Assembly: GCF_000331305.1 (NCBI RefSeq)
Contig: NZ_KB217478.1
Coordinates: 2,384,151 to 2,448,150 of the forward strand
Length of the DNA stretch: 64,000 nt
Direction: 5' to 3'
DNA from: Calothrix sp. PCC 7103
Lineage (GTDB): Bacteria > Cyanobacteriota > Cyanobacteriia > Cyanobacteriales > Nostocaceae
In this document: positions 1 through 7,720 of the stretch, in pieces
Layout of the letters: each line of letters opens with the position of its first letter
How positions within the stretch are numbered: the first letter of the stretch is position 1
Position numbers and translations under genes: made by a program
The notes under the pieces: generated by a model
Database searches by the model: none
What the model saw: only the letters and a program-made list of their open reading frames with translations
What the model was told of the DNA's origin: nothing

Positions 1-164
1 GGCTTATTACCTACAATGGGAAAACTCAGTCACTTTCTTGCTGGAGTAGAGAGCTAGGCATTAACAGGTCTACTTTGCAAAACAGGTTAAAAAGCGAAAC
101 TGACTTGGAAAGAGTTTTTAGCGGAAATAAGAACAAAAGGAGATTTCAGAAATGCGCGGACTAA
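1..164 (+). CDS. 3' end of an HNH-endonuclease-type or NUMOD-like DNA-binding protein (partial)
   Basis: Reading from base 3, the frame is open to a TAA at 162-164 and encodes about 53 residues. The segment ITYNGKTQSLSCWSREL followed by GINRSTLQNRL is the helix-turn-helix repeat commonly found C-terminal to phage HNH homing endonucleases. The rest of the gene lies left of the window, so no catalytic domain can be seen. It overlaps the next gene's start by 13 bases in another frame, suggesting translational coupling. It was identified from the motif only and could be a stand-alone DNA-binding protein. Confidence 0.6.
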   Translation, partial: LITYNGKTQSLSCWSRELGINRSTLQNRLKSETDLERVFSGNKNKRRFQKCAD

Positions 165-676
165 GTTTTTTTGGCGCCAGTTACGAAAACCCACTAATCA
201 GAGACATCGCCGAAACCTGGGGTGATGACTGTAGTGGCGCCACTGAATCAGATACAGCGTTCTGTCTCTACAACCTAAGCTGGCAATACTACATGAATCT
301 AGGTATTGCTGGTGTTCAGTTCCCGCCAAGCGGTGATGCCATCGAAGTTAAATCAAGAATTGACGAACTAGACAGGTACGAGATTGCTTGCTTGATTCAG
401 GCATTGGCACACAAAGATAGAAGTCGTCCGCTTGGTTTTTGGGGATTAAGCTACGGAAACGAGCTAATCAAAGACATCTCTGAAACATGGGACGAATTGC
501 AGTCCATCTCAGAGATTGACCGATTCTGGTTAATCAGCGAACTTTCAGAAAAATACGCAGAGCTAGCACACAGACCAGGCGCCATTCTTTCCGATGAAGC
601 AACAGAAATTGTTGACAGAATGAACGAATTAGACAGCACTCAACTTTACGCTCTAATTCGCACATTAGCTAACTAA
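152..676 (+). CDS. Protein of unknown function with two internal repeats
   Basis: A 174-residue protein starting at an ATG preceded by AAAAGGAG. It consists of two related halves: residues about 5-25 (FFGASYENPLIRDIAETW) and about 96-113 (FWGLSYGNELIKDISETW) match closely, and each is followed by an acidic helix ending near a LI.ALA or LIRTLA motif. This points to an internal duplication of a roughly 85-residue helical domain. No signal peptide or membrane segment is seen. I do not recognise the family. It overlaps the upstream endonuclease-like gene and is followed by an operator-like repeat region. Confidence 0.75.
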   Translation: MRGLSFFGASYENPLIRDIAETWGDDCSGATESDTAFCLYNLSWQYYMNLGIAGVQFPPSGDAIEVKSRIDELDRYEIACLIQALAHKDRSRPLGFWGLSYGNELIKDISETWDELQSISEIDRFWLISELSEKYAELAHRPGAILSDEATEIVDRMNELDSTQLYALIRTLAN

Positions 677-748
677 AATTAGCAAAAAATTGGCGCCTGT
701 CTTAAATATTTAATTAAAAAGATTGAGAAATTGGTGCCTTTTTATTTT

Positions 749-958
749 TGTAACGGTTGTCACCCTGACAGGTTCGGTGACAGGTTCGGTGACAATGTAC
801 GGATGACAAAATTTATTTAAGTTTGTCATCTGACAATTGTTACAAAGCATGATTTTGCAAGAAAAATTACCGCCAAAAATGTAAAAAAGGAGGTATTTGG
901 CATTGTTTTTACAAGATTACAATTTCGGAGGTGATAAAACATGTAACGATTGTCACCC
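749..958. promoter_or_regulatory. Cluster of operator-like repeats
   Basis: The intergenic region carries two 17-bp near-copies of TGTAACGRTTGTCACCC, at 749-765 and 942-958, differing at one base. Between them is a tandem pair of the 12-mer GACAGGTTCGGT at 767-778 and 779-790, then further TGTCA/TGACA and GTACGG elements. Such spaced repeats are typical of repressor operators or replication-initiator iterons. No protein is known to bind here. The second 17-mer lies inside the N-terminal coding region if the next gene starts at 897 or 903. Confidence 0.45.
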
Positions 959-1325
959 CCCGTACATATGGACTAATGTACGGTTATTACGGATAAAAGA
1001 TTGCTTTGGCGCCGAATTAATGTCAAAAAACCAGTGGAGTTTTGCATTAGGAATAAGTCATCGGTCTTTACAACGGTGGGAGCGAGTTTACATTGATAGG
1101 CAACCTGAATTATTGATGTTTGCTCGTGTTTACCACAGGTCTTATGCTCTCAAGGTTTCTGCATTAGATGGATACAGGCGCCTGATTTTAACAATTATCT
1201 ATTTCTTGAAAAGGGGATGGATAACTGGACAGGCTGAGACGAAAGAAGGAATCGCTAAATGGTTAATAGAAAACCAGGGTGATATTTCAAGAAGACAATA
1301 CGAAGAATGGATTGCCAAGGAGTAA
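897..1325 (+). CDS. Putative helix-turn-helix protein, start uncertain
   Basis: The open frame is 142 codons and begins with TTG at 897; a second TTG at 903 sits better relative to the AGGAGG at 888-893. The conserved-looking part begins near MSKNQWSFALG, where ALGISHRSLQRWERVY looks like a helix-turn-helix. The N-terminal 40 residues are cysteine-containing and overlap operator-like DNA, so the true start could be the ATG near residue 42. It is likely a small DNA-binding regulator. It lies three bases upstream of the next gene and is probably co-transcribed with the membrane module. Confidence 0.5.
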   Translation: MALFLQDYNFGGDKTCNDCHPPYIWTNVRLLRIKDCFGAELMSKNQWSFALGISHRSLQRWERVYIDRQPELLMFARVYHRSYALKVSALDGYRRLILTIIYFLKRGWITGQAETKEGIAKWLIENQGDISRRQYEEWIAKE

Positions 1326-1328
1326 AAG

Positions 1329-1988
1329 ATGTTTAGCAGAAAAGAAGCGTTTGAATATTTCAACAAGTACGACTGGTCGAAAGTGGAATTGCTGTTGCTC
1401 GAAAGTGGCTTTGACCCAGAAGCGAAAGAATTTCCACCTGACGCGATAGAGAAAGTAGAGCAAACATTCGGTGCCGTGGAGGGAGTAGCCAAACGATTAA
1501 GTGGCGCCAAAAACAGCAGCGCGATTGCGATTAAGAACGAAGCGTCTATTGTTCAGCAAGGATTAGCGGGACTTGACATCGCTGTACCCGTTGAAACCTT
1601 GGTTTATTTGGTAAAAGGCGCCATTAGTGAGTACGAAAATGCAGCGTTGATGATTCACGATGCAGGGCAAACCGCTTTTGCAAGAACATTAAGTAACCAA
1701 CAGGAAATGTTTTTCAAGAGCGTCGCCCAGTCGATGCAAGAAAATACAGACAAGCTCAACGAGGTATTTAGTTCAGAGGCAATTCAAAAGTTTGTAGACA
1801 AAGCGATACCAGAGGTTAAAAAGTTCGATGTTGATGCTTTCTTGGAGGAGCAAGCCAAAATCAAAAAGCAGACCGAGAAGCTAAAAAGCCGAACAACTAT
1901 TAAAAAGGTAGACCCTAGTGAACCATTCGACATTGACGGATTCCTAGACGAAATGAACAAAAAGATGGAGAAATACAACAATGATTAA
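1329..1988 (+). CDS. Helical coiled-coil protein of the membrane/ATPase module
   Basis: 219 residues, largely predicted helical, with no membrane segment or known catalytic motif. The C-terminal 80 residues contain two similar acidic repeats, FDVDAFLEEQ (about residue 165) and FDIDGFLDEM (about 205), separated by lysine-rich linkers, suggesting a duplicated binding peptide. It overlaps the next gene, encoding a membrane protein, by eight bases, so the two are translationally coupled. A scaffolding or adaptor role in the membrane complex is inferred from neighbours only. Confidence 0.7.
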   Translation: MFSRKEAFEYFNKYDWSKVELLLLESGFDPEAKEFPPDAIEKVEQTFGAVEGVAKRLSGAKNSSAIAIKNEASIVQQGLAGLDIAVPVETLVYLVKGAISEYENAALMIHDAGQTAFARTLSNQQEMFFKSVAQSMQENTDKLNEVFSSEAIQKFVDKAIPEVKKFDVDAFLEEQAKIKKQTEKLKSRTTIKKVDPSEPFDIDGFLDEMNKKMEKYNND

Positions 1989-2505
1989 GCGTAGAACCTG
2001 GCGCCGCAACAAATCAAAAATCATATTTGGCGCCTTAATCCTCGGAAGTCTTGCATTCTCCCACAACGACATATCCCGCAACATGGCGGGAATGCAGCAA
2101 ATGAGAGCGGACTTAGAAAAGCAAGCTAACGACCAAACAAAGTTGGAGCTAAACGAAGAAAACATTCAAGCACAATCAGTTATTGCTGACGCAAGGCTAA
2201 AACGTGGATGTATCCCAGTGGTTGACCCAAATCCTAAAGTGGTTGACGGTTTTACTTACTTCAATTTGGTTCCACTACAAAAAGAGGCGCCAGTAAGAGA
2301 TAGAACCAACAAATCATATTTAGTCGCAGGAACCTGTGTGGTTGGCGCCAATGGCGAAACCGCAATCCTTCAAGAAAACAACGAAGGTGTACCAGTTGCT
2401 CTGAATATCGCGGTTGGTGGTTCTAAGGAACTAGTTGATAAAAACATTCGCAGAATTGCGGGAAGTAAAGCGAAGGTTTTCTGGAATACACCGATTAAGG
2501 AATAA
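1981..2505 (+). CDS. Single-pass membrane protein
   Basis: 174 residues. A basic N-terminus (IKRRTWRRNKSK) precedes one hydrophobic segment at about residues 15-27 (IIFGALILGSLAF), as expected for an N-in/C-out anchored protein or an uncleaved signal. The remaining soluble part begins with a helical stretch and continues into a beta-rich domain with two cysteines (RGCIPV and GTCVVG) that could form a disulfide outside the cytoplasm. No family is recognised. It sits between a coiled-coil protein and an HTH regulator in a tight same-strand cluster. Confidence 0.7.
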   Translation: MIKRRTWRRNKSKIIFGALILGSLAFSHNDISRNMAGMQQMRADLEKQANDQTKLELNEENIQAQSVIADARLKRGCIPVVDPNPKVVDGFTYFNLVPLQKEAPVRDRTNKSYLVAGTCVVGANGETAILQENNEGVPVALNIAVGGSKELVDKNIRRIAGSKAKVFWNTPIKE

Positions 2506-2509
2506 AGAA

Positions 2510-2534
2510 AGGCGCCTGTTTAAGATAGGCGCCA
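2510..2534 (+). promoter_or_regulatory. GGCGCC-paired hairpin in the leader of the 2560 gene
   Basis: Two copies of AGGCGCC (2510-2516 and 2527-2533) flank a nine-base spacer and can form a seven-base stem. There is no following T-run, so it is better viewed as a leader or processing hairpin than as a full terminator. It lies 26 bases before an antirepressor-like gene. Confidence 0.4.
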
Positions 2535-2559
2535 AACAATAAAAGGACATGTAGTAATT

Positions 2560-3429
2560 ATGAACTTAGAACTAGTCAAAGAACAAATCAAATCTGAAAT
2601 CAAGGTTGATAAAGCAGGGAAAGGGACGGCATCGATTAGGGCAACCGCTCGGTTGTGCGATGTAAGCCATACGACGCTAAACAAGGCTTTTGATGGTGGA
2701 AACTTAAATCCGGGTAAATTGGCTGGAATGCTAATCCAGCAAGGTTTTAACCCGGAAACTTTCTTAGAATCAGGTACTCCTGATTTAGCAGTAGCAGTAG
2801 TTGTTAAATACTACGCTTATTCTGAATATTCCGGCGCCAGATGTACCGAACAAGCACGACTGGTTGACTTAGCTTTTTCAGGAGTTGGCGCCAGAAGTTG
2901 GATGCGAGAAATAGCAGGGTGGCGAGAAAACAGGGTTATTGAGATTTCGCCGCAGGATAAGCCGACATACGTAGTTGCTCGTGAAATAGCTGAACAGGTG
3001 GCATGGATTGAAAGTAATATCTCTGACAAGAATATTTCAACGACATTGATACAACACGCAATGTCTTCAATTAATCCGGTACTCCTGCCCCTTCCTCAAC
3101 AAGAACAGGCGCCAACAACTGCCAAAACAAAGAATGGGAAAAAGAAGCCAGAAACAGAAACAAAGCCTGATTACTTTCTACCAACTGGGAATTATCAACC
3201 GCTAGAAAGCTTTTTTATTAATCAATGCTTACCAATAGCAATCGAAGCGACTAAATCAGCAATAGGCTTTGAAAAATTCTTCAGTAAACACGTTCGGCTT
3301 ATGTCAGTAATTGGATGTGACGCTTTGATTCCCTGGTATAAAGATTGCCCTGCAATGCGTGAATCTCTAGCGCTCGTTTTGCTAGAGTGCGGATTTGACC
3401 CCGACGAATTATTAGTCAAACCTTGGTAA
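2560..3429 (+). CDS. Antirepressor-like DNA-binding protein
   Basis: 289 residues. The N-terminus (residues about 20-60: SIRATARLCDVSHTTLNKAF) is a helix-turn-helix, followed by a segment with the layout YYAYSEYSG, an alanine/phenylalanine helix, then GARSWMREIAGW. This order (HTH, YYA helix, aromatic-GW motif) recurs in the gene at 27050 and less clearly at 19818, so the three form a family of cyanophage-type regulators. The C-terminal 90 residues are unique. It sits inside the membrane/ATPase cluster, preceded by a GGCGCC hairpin. The regulatory role is inferred from domain type; its target is unknown. Confidence 0.65.
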   Translation: MNLELVKEQIKSEIKVDKAGKGTASIRATARLCDVSHTTLNKAFDGGNLNPGKLAGMLIQQGFNPETFLESGTPDLAVAVVVKYYAYSEYSGARCTEQARLVDLAFSGVGARSWMREIAGWRENRVIEISPQDKPTYVVAREIAEQVAWIESNISDKNISTTLIQHAMSSINPVLLPLPQQEQAPTTAKTKNGKKKPETETKPDYFLPTGNYQPLESFFINQCLPIAIEATKSAIGFEKFFSKHVRLMSVIGCDALIPWYKDCPAMRESLALVLLECGFDPDELLVKPW

Positions 3430-3445
3430 TTCAGGAGTAAACAAA

Positions 3446-4192
3446 ATGGCATTAGGAAATAAAGGCGCCAGTAATTCTTCATCCCCACCACCCAGTGGTG
3501 GATTAGGAAATAAAGGCAAAGGGAAAAATAAAGGAGGATTAATTAGATGGTTAATTTATCTGATGTACGCAGGAGGAGGCGCCGCAATCGCATGGTTCGC
3601 TTCCATGAATATCGCACCATATAAAGCGTTTTTGAGTAACGCAGGTGTGGAGATGGCGAAAAACGGTTTTATGGCGTTCTTGATGTGGTTGCCACTAATT
3701 GGAAATATTCTAAGATTTTTTGGAAATGCCACGGTATGGATTGGCGCCATGTTAATTTGGCTACCCATTCAAATAGTCGAAGTACTGCCCGGTGTTTTGT
3801 GGCGTTCACCCCAATTTTTATCAGCAGTGATTGCAGCGAATGATTCAAATGGTTACGTCGCACTTAAGGACAATGACGGGATGGCGGTTAAGTCTGCAAA
3901 ACGAGCGCTTAATAATTTCATTGATAGCTTTCTTAAAAATCTGTGGCTGTACTGCATTGGCGCCTACTTATTAGACTTAGCAATTTGTGCTTGGTACTAT
4001 CCGCTAATACCTGGTGCCAGTTGGGACAAAACTGTGACACTATTATGGCTTGGGCAATGGCGCCGGATTTCCACTGCTAATTTGTTCGGGATTATCTCTA
4101 CTCTCTTTGCTGTAGAGATTGTGATTCACGTCTTAATTACTATTTGGATGCTTCACAAATTTATTCGCGGTTCTGCTAAAAAATCAGCGTAG
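3446..4192 (+). CDS. Polytopic membrane protein with Lys/Gly-rich N-terminus
   Basis: 248 residues. The first 30 are soluble and carry repeated LGNKG/GKGKNKGG motifs, likely a cytoplasmic charged tail. Hydrophobic segments follow at about 33-52, 75-110 (two close helices), 150-180 and 215-240, giving four or five passes. No enzymatic motif is seen. The gene lies between an HTH gene and the FtsK/VirD4-like ATPase, so a pore or platform protein partnering the ATPase is a reasonable inference. Its stop codon lies in the 5' strand of a tRNA-like fold. Confidence 0.7.
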   Translation: MALGNKGASNSSSPPPSGGLGNKGKGKNKGGLIRWLIYLMYAGGGAAIAWFASMNIAPYKAFLSNAGVEMAKNGFMAFLMWLPLIGNILRFFGNATVWIGAMLIWLPIQIVEVLPGVLWRSPQFLSAVIAANDSNGYVALKDNDGMAVKSAKRALNNFIDSFLKNLWLYCIGAYLLDLAICAWYYPLIPGASWDKTVTLLWLGQWRRISTANLFGIISTLFAVEIVIHVLITIWMLHKFIRGSAKKSA

Positions 4193-4231
4193 CAGGTTTG
4201 CTTAATCTGGGTTCAATTCCCAGATACGCTA
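4186..4231 (+). other. tRNA-like element (acceptor stem plus T-arm only)
   Basis: Bases 4208-4224 form a canonical T-arm: CTGGG, loop TTCAATT, CCCAG, including the conserved GTTCAATTC. The next seven bases ATACGCT pair (six of seven) with AGCGTAG at 4186, and an A occupies the discriminator position. No D-arm or anticodon arm fits between them. It could be the remnant of a tRNA 3' end, as used in many phage attachment sites, or a structured signal in the leader of the ATPase gene. No CCA is encoded. Confidence 0.4.
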
Positions 4232-4262
4232 TGTGTCACTATTCATTTTTATGGAATCCGAT

Positions 4263-5885
4263 ATGTCACGCTTCGATTTAGAAAAAACAAACAAAGACCC
4301 CGAAGAGTGGGGGCAACTTGCTTTACAAAATGTTGGCAACAATGGTTTACAAATGCATGTATTCGGTGGTTTTGCCCTTGCTGCTACCGTCGCTGTAATG
4401 TCAAATCCATTAACAGGCGCCTTAGTTGCTGGTTACGTTTTATTCTCAGCTTTTGAAAAAGGGCGTAATCAACAGAAAAACTTTGATGCTGTCAGAAAAG
4501 GGTGTGTGGCCCATGTTCTTGATGGTGGAGAATTTAGAGCATATGTTCGTCAAGTTGGACACGAAACTGTGATGAAAGAATTGCAGTACGCCACTGAGGA
4601 AGAATACGAAATCAGTGACGCTGCTTTAGATTATTTGGAACAAGTGGCGCCAACAGGTACACAAGATACACCGAGGCTAGCAGGATTTCCGGCGCCAGAA
4701 TTGCTACAACTTCCACAATCACAGGCGCCATTTATACAGAGTGATGCTTCACAATACCAGGCTGATTACTCAATAGATATTGTCAAGGAAATAACGGTGC
4801 CAATTAGAAACTGTATTATTTTTGGAGTTGGTGGTAGCGGAAAAGGGATGCTAGTTTCCAACGCAATTAGACGAATCAAACACGATAATCCAAATCGTAA
4901 AATATTTTACATCGACCCTAAAAACGAGCCAGGTGAGTATGGTTACACTGAGGGGCATTGCGACGTAATTAGAAGATTTACGGCAGATGGTAAATCCAAT
5001 GCTGAGATTTGCGAATTTATTACTGCTACCTTGAAGGAATACCAAGAATGGGTAAACAATCAAGAGGAATCTTTGTTAATTATTGATGAAGGTTCTGTTC
5101 TTGGCAATGCCGCCAAAAAAGAAAAAAATGACGACATTGGCGCACTGATTTTACATATTGCATCGTTAGGTGGCGCCAAGCGTAAAAATATGTGGCTCAT
5201 GGCTCAATCCCCCTTTGTGTCACCACTTGGTTTAGATTTGAATACTACTAGCCAAATCGCAGCAGTGTGTTTAGTAAGTAGTGCAAATACTGGAGTTTTA
5301 AAACAATGGTCACGTTCGCCTATCTTAGAAAAAATTACTCTTGAAGAGATGAACAGATTAATTGCCGAGTCGCCAGTAAATCGCGCTGTTTATTTCGGCG
5401 GGAATTCTAAATGGTACGCAATGCCCGAATTGACGAACTATTCAGATATTGACCGCGACAACAACAGACCAACTGGTGACGCTCTTTCAAAAACTGAGCG
5501 TCAAGAATTGAGAGATGCGACATCTGGCACCGCTGTACAGGCGCCACCCAAAACTGATAACACCGAACAGCTAATCAACAAACTAAGTCGTTCACGTCAA
5601 ACTAGTTTAGAAGACTTTATTGCTAAGGATTTAAAGGCGCCTGAACGTATCCAAGAATTAAAGCCTGCGATTGTGTCAGTATTACGAGAAGCGAAACGCA
5701 ACGATTTACTTGAAACATTTAATTTGGGATGGCTAGCAATTGTCGAACCAATCGCAGCAATGAAGCATTACGCAATGGGTAAAGAATTGAATTTAGAGGA
5801 GATAAAAGAGGCATGGCTACTTCACACTGGGCAGCAACTGAACGACCAAGGCGCCCAACTTCTAAAAAACAAAATCAACGAGTAG
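4263..5885 (+). CDS. Membrane-anchored FtsK/VirD4-like P-loop ATPase
   Basis: About 540 residues from the ATG at 4263 (GTG 4233 and ATG 4251 are in-frame alternatives; none has a strong ribosome site). A hydrophobic region at about residues 30-55 probably anchors it. The Walker A motif GVGGSGKGM lies near residue 190, the segment IFYIDPKNEP follows, and Walker B (LLIIDEGS) is near 275. This order resembles HerA/FtsK/VirD4-type DNA pumps and coupling proteins. The C-terminal 150 residues are helical and unassigned. With the neighbouring membrane proteins it could form a DNA-translocating or exclusion complex; substrate and partners are unknown. Confidence 0.7.
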   Translation: MSRFDLEKTNKDPEEWGQLALQNVGNNGLQMHVFGGFALAATVAVMSNPLTGALVAGYVLFSAFEKGRNQQKNFDAVRKGCVAHVLDGGEFRAYVRQVGHETVMKELQYATEEEYEISDAALDYLEQVAPTGTQDTPRLAGFPAPELLQLPQSQAPFIQSDASQYQADYSIDIVKEITVPIRNCIIFGVGGSGKGMLVSNAIRRIKHDNPNRKIFYIDPKNEPGEYGYTEGHCDVIRRFTADGKSNAEICEFITATLKEYQEWVNNQEESLLIIDEGSVLGNAAKKEKNDDIGALILHIASLGGAKRKNMWLMAQSPFVSPLGLDLNTTSQIAAVCLVSSANTGVLKQWSRSPILEKITLEEMNRLIAESPVNRAVYFGGNSKWYAMPELTNYSDIDRDNNRPTGDALSKTERQELRDATSGTAVQAPPKTDNTEQLINKLSRSRQTSLEDFIAKDLKAPERIQELKPAIVSVLREAKRNDLLETFNLGWLAIVEPIAAMKHYAMGKELNLEEIKEAWLLHTGQQLNDQGAQLLKNKINE

Positions 5886-6202
5886 ATAAAAGCGAATACG
5901 ATAAACGTTATGGCGCCGGGTATAACCGTATTTGTGCAATTGCTCATAGACGTACTCGACAAGTATGTTGCGTTTGTTTATGGTGCCAGTCTTCGGAAAT
6001 ACACCATGTATTTTATGGCTCTGATGTTATTGGCTGGTCTGTATTTCCTGTTGATGCAGAGTGCCATGCTAGAATTTGCCACAGTAAAGAAAACTGGATT
6101 ACGGATAAAGACAATCCAGTCTGGGGCAACCGAAACACTGAGGAGTTTATTAAAAAACTCCGTGACAATTATAAATTTCTAAGATGTGGAATTGAAAAAT
6201 GA
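5813..6202 (+). CDS. HNH-like Cys/His zinc protein
   Basis: 129 residues, starting at an ATG preceded by GAGGAG and overlapping the ATPase gene by 73 bases. It contains CCVCLWC, then EIHHVFYG, then a CHARICH cluster. This arrangement of paired cysteines, an HH motif and a CH..CH end resembles zinc-stabilised HNH nucleases, with HH as the candidate catalytic pair. An overlapping 90-codon frame in the same region lacks these features and is rejected. The ATGA overlap with the next gene (DHH phosphoesterase) indicates coupling. Confidence 0.6.
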   Translation: MATSHWAATERPRRPTSKKQNQRVDKSEYDKRYGAGYNRICAIAHRRTRQVCCVCLWCQSSEIHHVFYGSDVIGWSVFPVDAECHARICHSKENWITDKDNPVWGNRNTEEFIKKLRDNYKFLRCGIEK

Positions 6203-7137
6203 AAACAATAATTGTATATCACCAAGTCAAACCAGGCATGGACTGTCCCGACGGGATATGTGCTGCTTTTATCGCATCTAAATATTTTGGTTACGAAAAC
6301 GTAGAACTAATTGGAGAAGTTTATTTAAACAACTCTGATTACGAAAACTACCAACTGCCCTTCGACCCAACAGGAAGAGACGTTTTTATCCTAGATTTTT
6401 GTTACCCTGAAAATGTTTTAAAACAAATAGCAGGCGCCGCAAACCAACTCATAATCCTCGACCACCATAAAGACAAGAAACCAGTAATTGATTCAATCAA
6501 GAATTTCTCTGGCCGTGTGCTAGGAATCTTAAAGTCAGATACAGATTGTGGCGCCACTATCACCTGGGATTATTTCTATCCTGGCATTCCTCGTCCTGCA
6601 TTCCTAAAATCAGTTTATTCTAGAGATACTGGCGCCTATGGTTATTATACTGGTGATGTTCCGCATTTAGAGGCAATTGCTAATACCATTTCTGCTTTAC
6701 GCGCTGGTAAAAAAGGTAAGGATGCTTTTATTGTTTTTGAATTACTGCTCAAGCTAGAATCGACGGATATTTTAGAAGAATTAGGGAACCCAATAATTAG
6801 CGAACGCGATGAGATGTGCGAAATAGAAATAGAAAATTGGCGCCAGTCTCCACATTTTCTAGACCTTTCTCAATTCCAGGATGAACCAAATGGCAAATAT
6901 CAAAATGTCCCGTTCATCAAAATCAAGAATCCTAAATTAGACGAACACTACTCGATAGTAGGCGCCAAGCTTGCAAAATACTACCAAAACTTTTTTGTAA
7001 TTGTCCAAAAAAGTACAGAAAAAGACTCTCATCACTTACGCGCGCACGCCGACAGCCCTATTGATTGCTCTGTAATCGCCAAATCATGTGGTGGTGGCGG
7101 ACACGCAAAAGCAGCAGGATTCACGATTAAAAAATAA
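6199..7137 (+). CDS. DHH-family phosphoesterase
   Basis: 312 residues with the hallmark motifs in order: DCPDGICAA near residue 14, DFCYP near 73, the signature LDHHK near 93, SDTDCGA near 116 and the DHHA1-type GGGGHAKAAGF at the C-terminus. Such Mn-dependent enzymes hydrolyse short RNA oligonucleotides, cyclic dinucleotides or single-stranded DNA (NrnA, GdpP and RecJ types). The length and lack of extra domains fit the NrnA-like class best. In a phage it may recycle nucleotides or destroy cyclic-nucleotide alarm signals; that is inference. It overlaps the upstream gene by four bases and ends at a terminator. Confidence 0.85.
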   Translation: MKTIIVYHQVKPGMDCPDGICAAFIASKYFGYENVELIGEVYLNNSDYENYQLPFDPTGRDVFILDFCYPENVLKQIAGAANQLIILDHHKDKKPVIDSIKNFSGRVLGILKSDTDCGATITWDYFYPGIPRPAFLKSVYSRDTGAYGYYTGDVPHLEAIANTISALRAGKKGKDAFIVFELLLKLESTDILEELGNPIISERDEMCEIEIENWRQSPHFLDLSQFQDEPNGKYQNVPFIKIKNPKLDEHYSIVGAKLAKYYQNFFVIVQKSTEKDSHHLRAHADSPIDCSVIAKSCGGGGHAKAAGFTIKK

Positions 7138-7139
7138 AT

Positions 7140-7180
7140 TAAACCCCTCTTAACATTAATTTGTTAGGAGGGGTTTTTAT
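7140..7180 (+). terminator. Intrinsic terminator after the DHH gene
   Basis: AAACCCCTCTTAAC and GTTAGGAGGGGTTT pair around ATTAATTT, followed by a T-rich tract. A homologous terminator follows the next gene at 7721, so the two bracket a single transcription unit. Confidence 0.85.
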
Positions 7181-7207
7181 TTTTGGCGCCTACCCCTCCC
7201 CACCCTA

Positions 7208-7236
7208 TTGACACACCGTGGTACCACGGTTATCAT
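7208..7236 (+). promoter_or_regulatory. Sigma-70-type promoter with palindromic operator
   Basis: TTGACA at 7208-7213, a 17-base spacer and TATCAT at 7231-7236. The spacer holds the perfect 14-bp palindrome CCGTGGTACCACGG (7216-7229), an ideal position for a repressor. A related site with the half-sites in direct orientation lies in the promoter at 14386. A small hairpin AGAAGT-CAGACA-AACTTCT follows at about 7239. Confidence 0.8.
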
Positions 7237-7258
7237 AAAGAAGTCAGACAAACTTCTT

Positions 7259-7693
7259 ATGGATTGCGTTATGGATTCTGCTACATTTTCGGGATACAAA
7301 GTTGGTGATAGGGTTGTTCGCAAGAAAGCTACTTCTTATGGCGCCGTGTGTGTCGGCACAGTACAAGAAGCTTACGGCGAAACATTGGTTATCGAGTGGG
7401 ACGGACGCTACAGTAACTTGAAAAAAACTATTAAAGTAGCAAATGTGGCGCCTATTTCTGAATTGGAAAGAATCAAGTCTAGAGTTCAGTCTTCAAATAA
7501 GAAAGAACTGTCTTCAAAAATCGATAACAGTCTTTCATTTTTTGAGAAATGGAAAAATGAAGACGGTTGGCTGTACGACACTTGGGTGAAAATGCCCTTG
7601 CTGCCAACTGACCTAGAAAAGCACTTTAACTATAAAGAAAAATTTCATCCAGAAAAAGGATACTTATGGGCTATCAAAATCAGCAAAAGTTAG
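7259..7693 (+). CDS. Small protein of unknown function in a self-contained transcription unit
   Basis: The frame extends back to a TTG at 7208, but that base is in the -35 box, so translation must start downstream; ATG 7259 or 7271 gives about 140-145 residues. The N-terminal half (GYKVGDRVVRKKATSYGAV then LVIEWDGR) looks like a small beta-barrel of the SH3/KOW kind. The C-terminal half is helical and aromatic. It has its own promoter with operator and is bracketed by two homologous terminators, the layout of a phage moron. Function unknown. Confidence 0.65.
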   Translation: MDCVMDSATFSGYKVGDRVVRKKATSYGAVCVGTVQEAYGETLVIEWDGRYSNLKKTIKVANVAPISELERIKSRVQSSNKKELSSKIDNSLSFFEKWKNEDGWLYDTWVKMPLLPTDLEKHFNYKEKFHPEKGYLWAIKISKS

Positions 7694-7720
7694 CTCAACT
7701 TTTAATATTTAAAAAAAATA

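Noticed and set aside
4186..4231. A functional tRNA gene
   Set aside because: No D-arm or anticodon arm can be formed between the acceptor strand and the T-arm; at most a tRNA-like remnant or attachment core.
4263..5885. The P-loop ATPase as a second terminase
   Set aside because: There is no nuclease domain or terminase motif order, it has a membrane segment, and a complete TerL is present at 25352.
5910..6182. 90-codon hydrophobic frame inside the HNH-like gene
   Set aside because: Overlaps a frame with a clear Cys/His pattern, good ribosome site and coupling; the alternative has none of these.
7208..7258. TTG start at 7208 for the moron protein
   Set aside because: That codon is part of the -35 box TTGACA; translation must begin downstream of the promoter.
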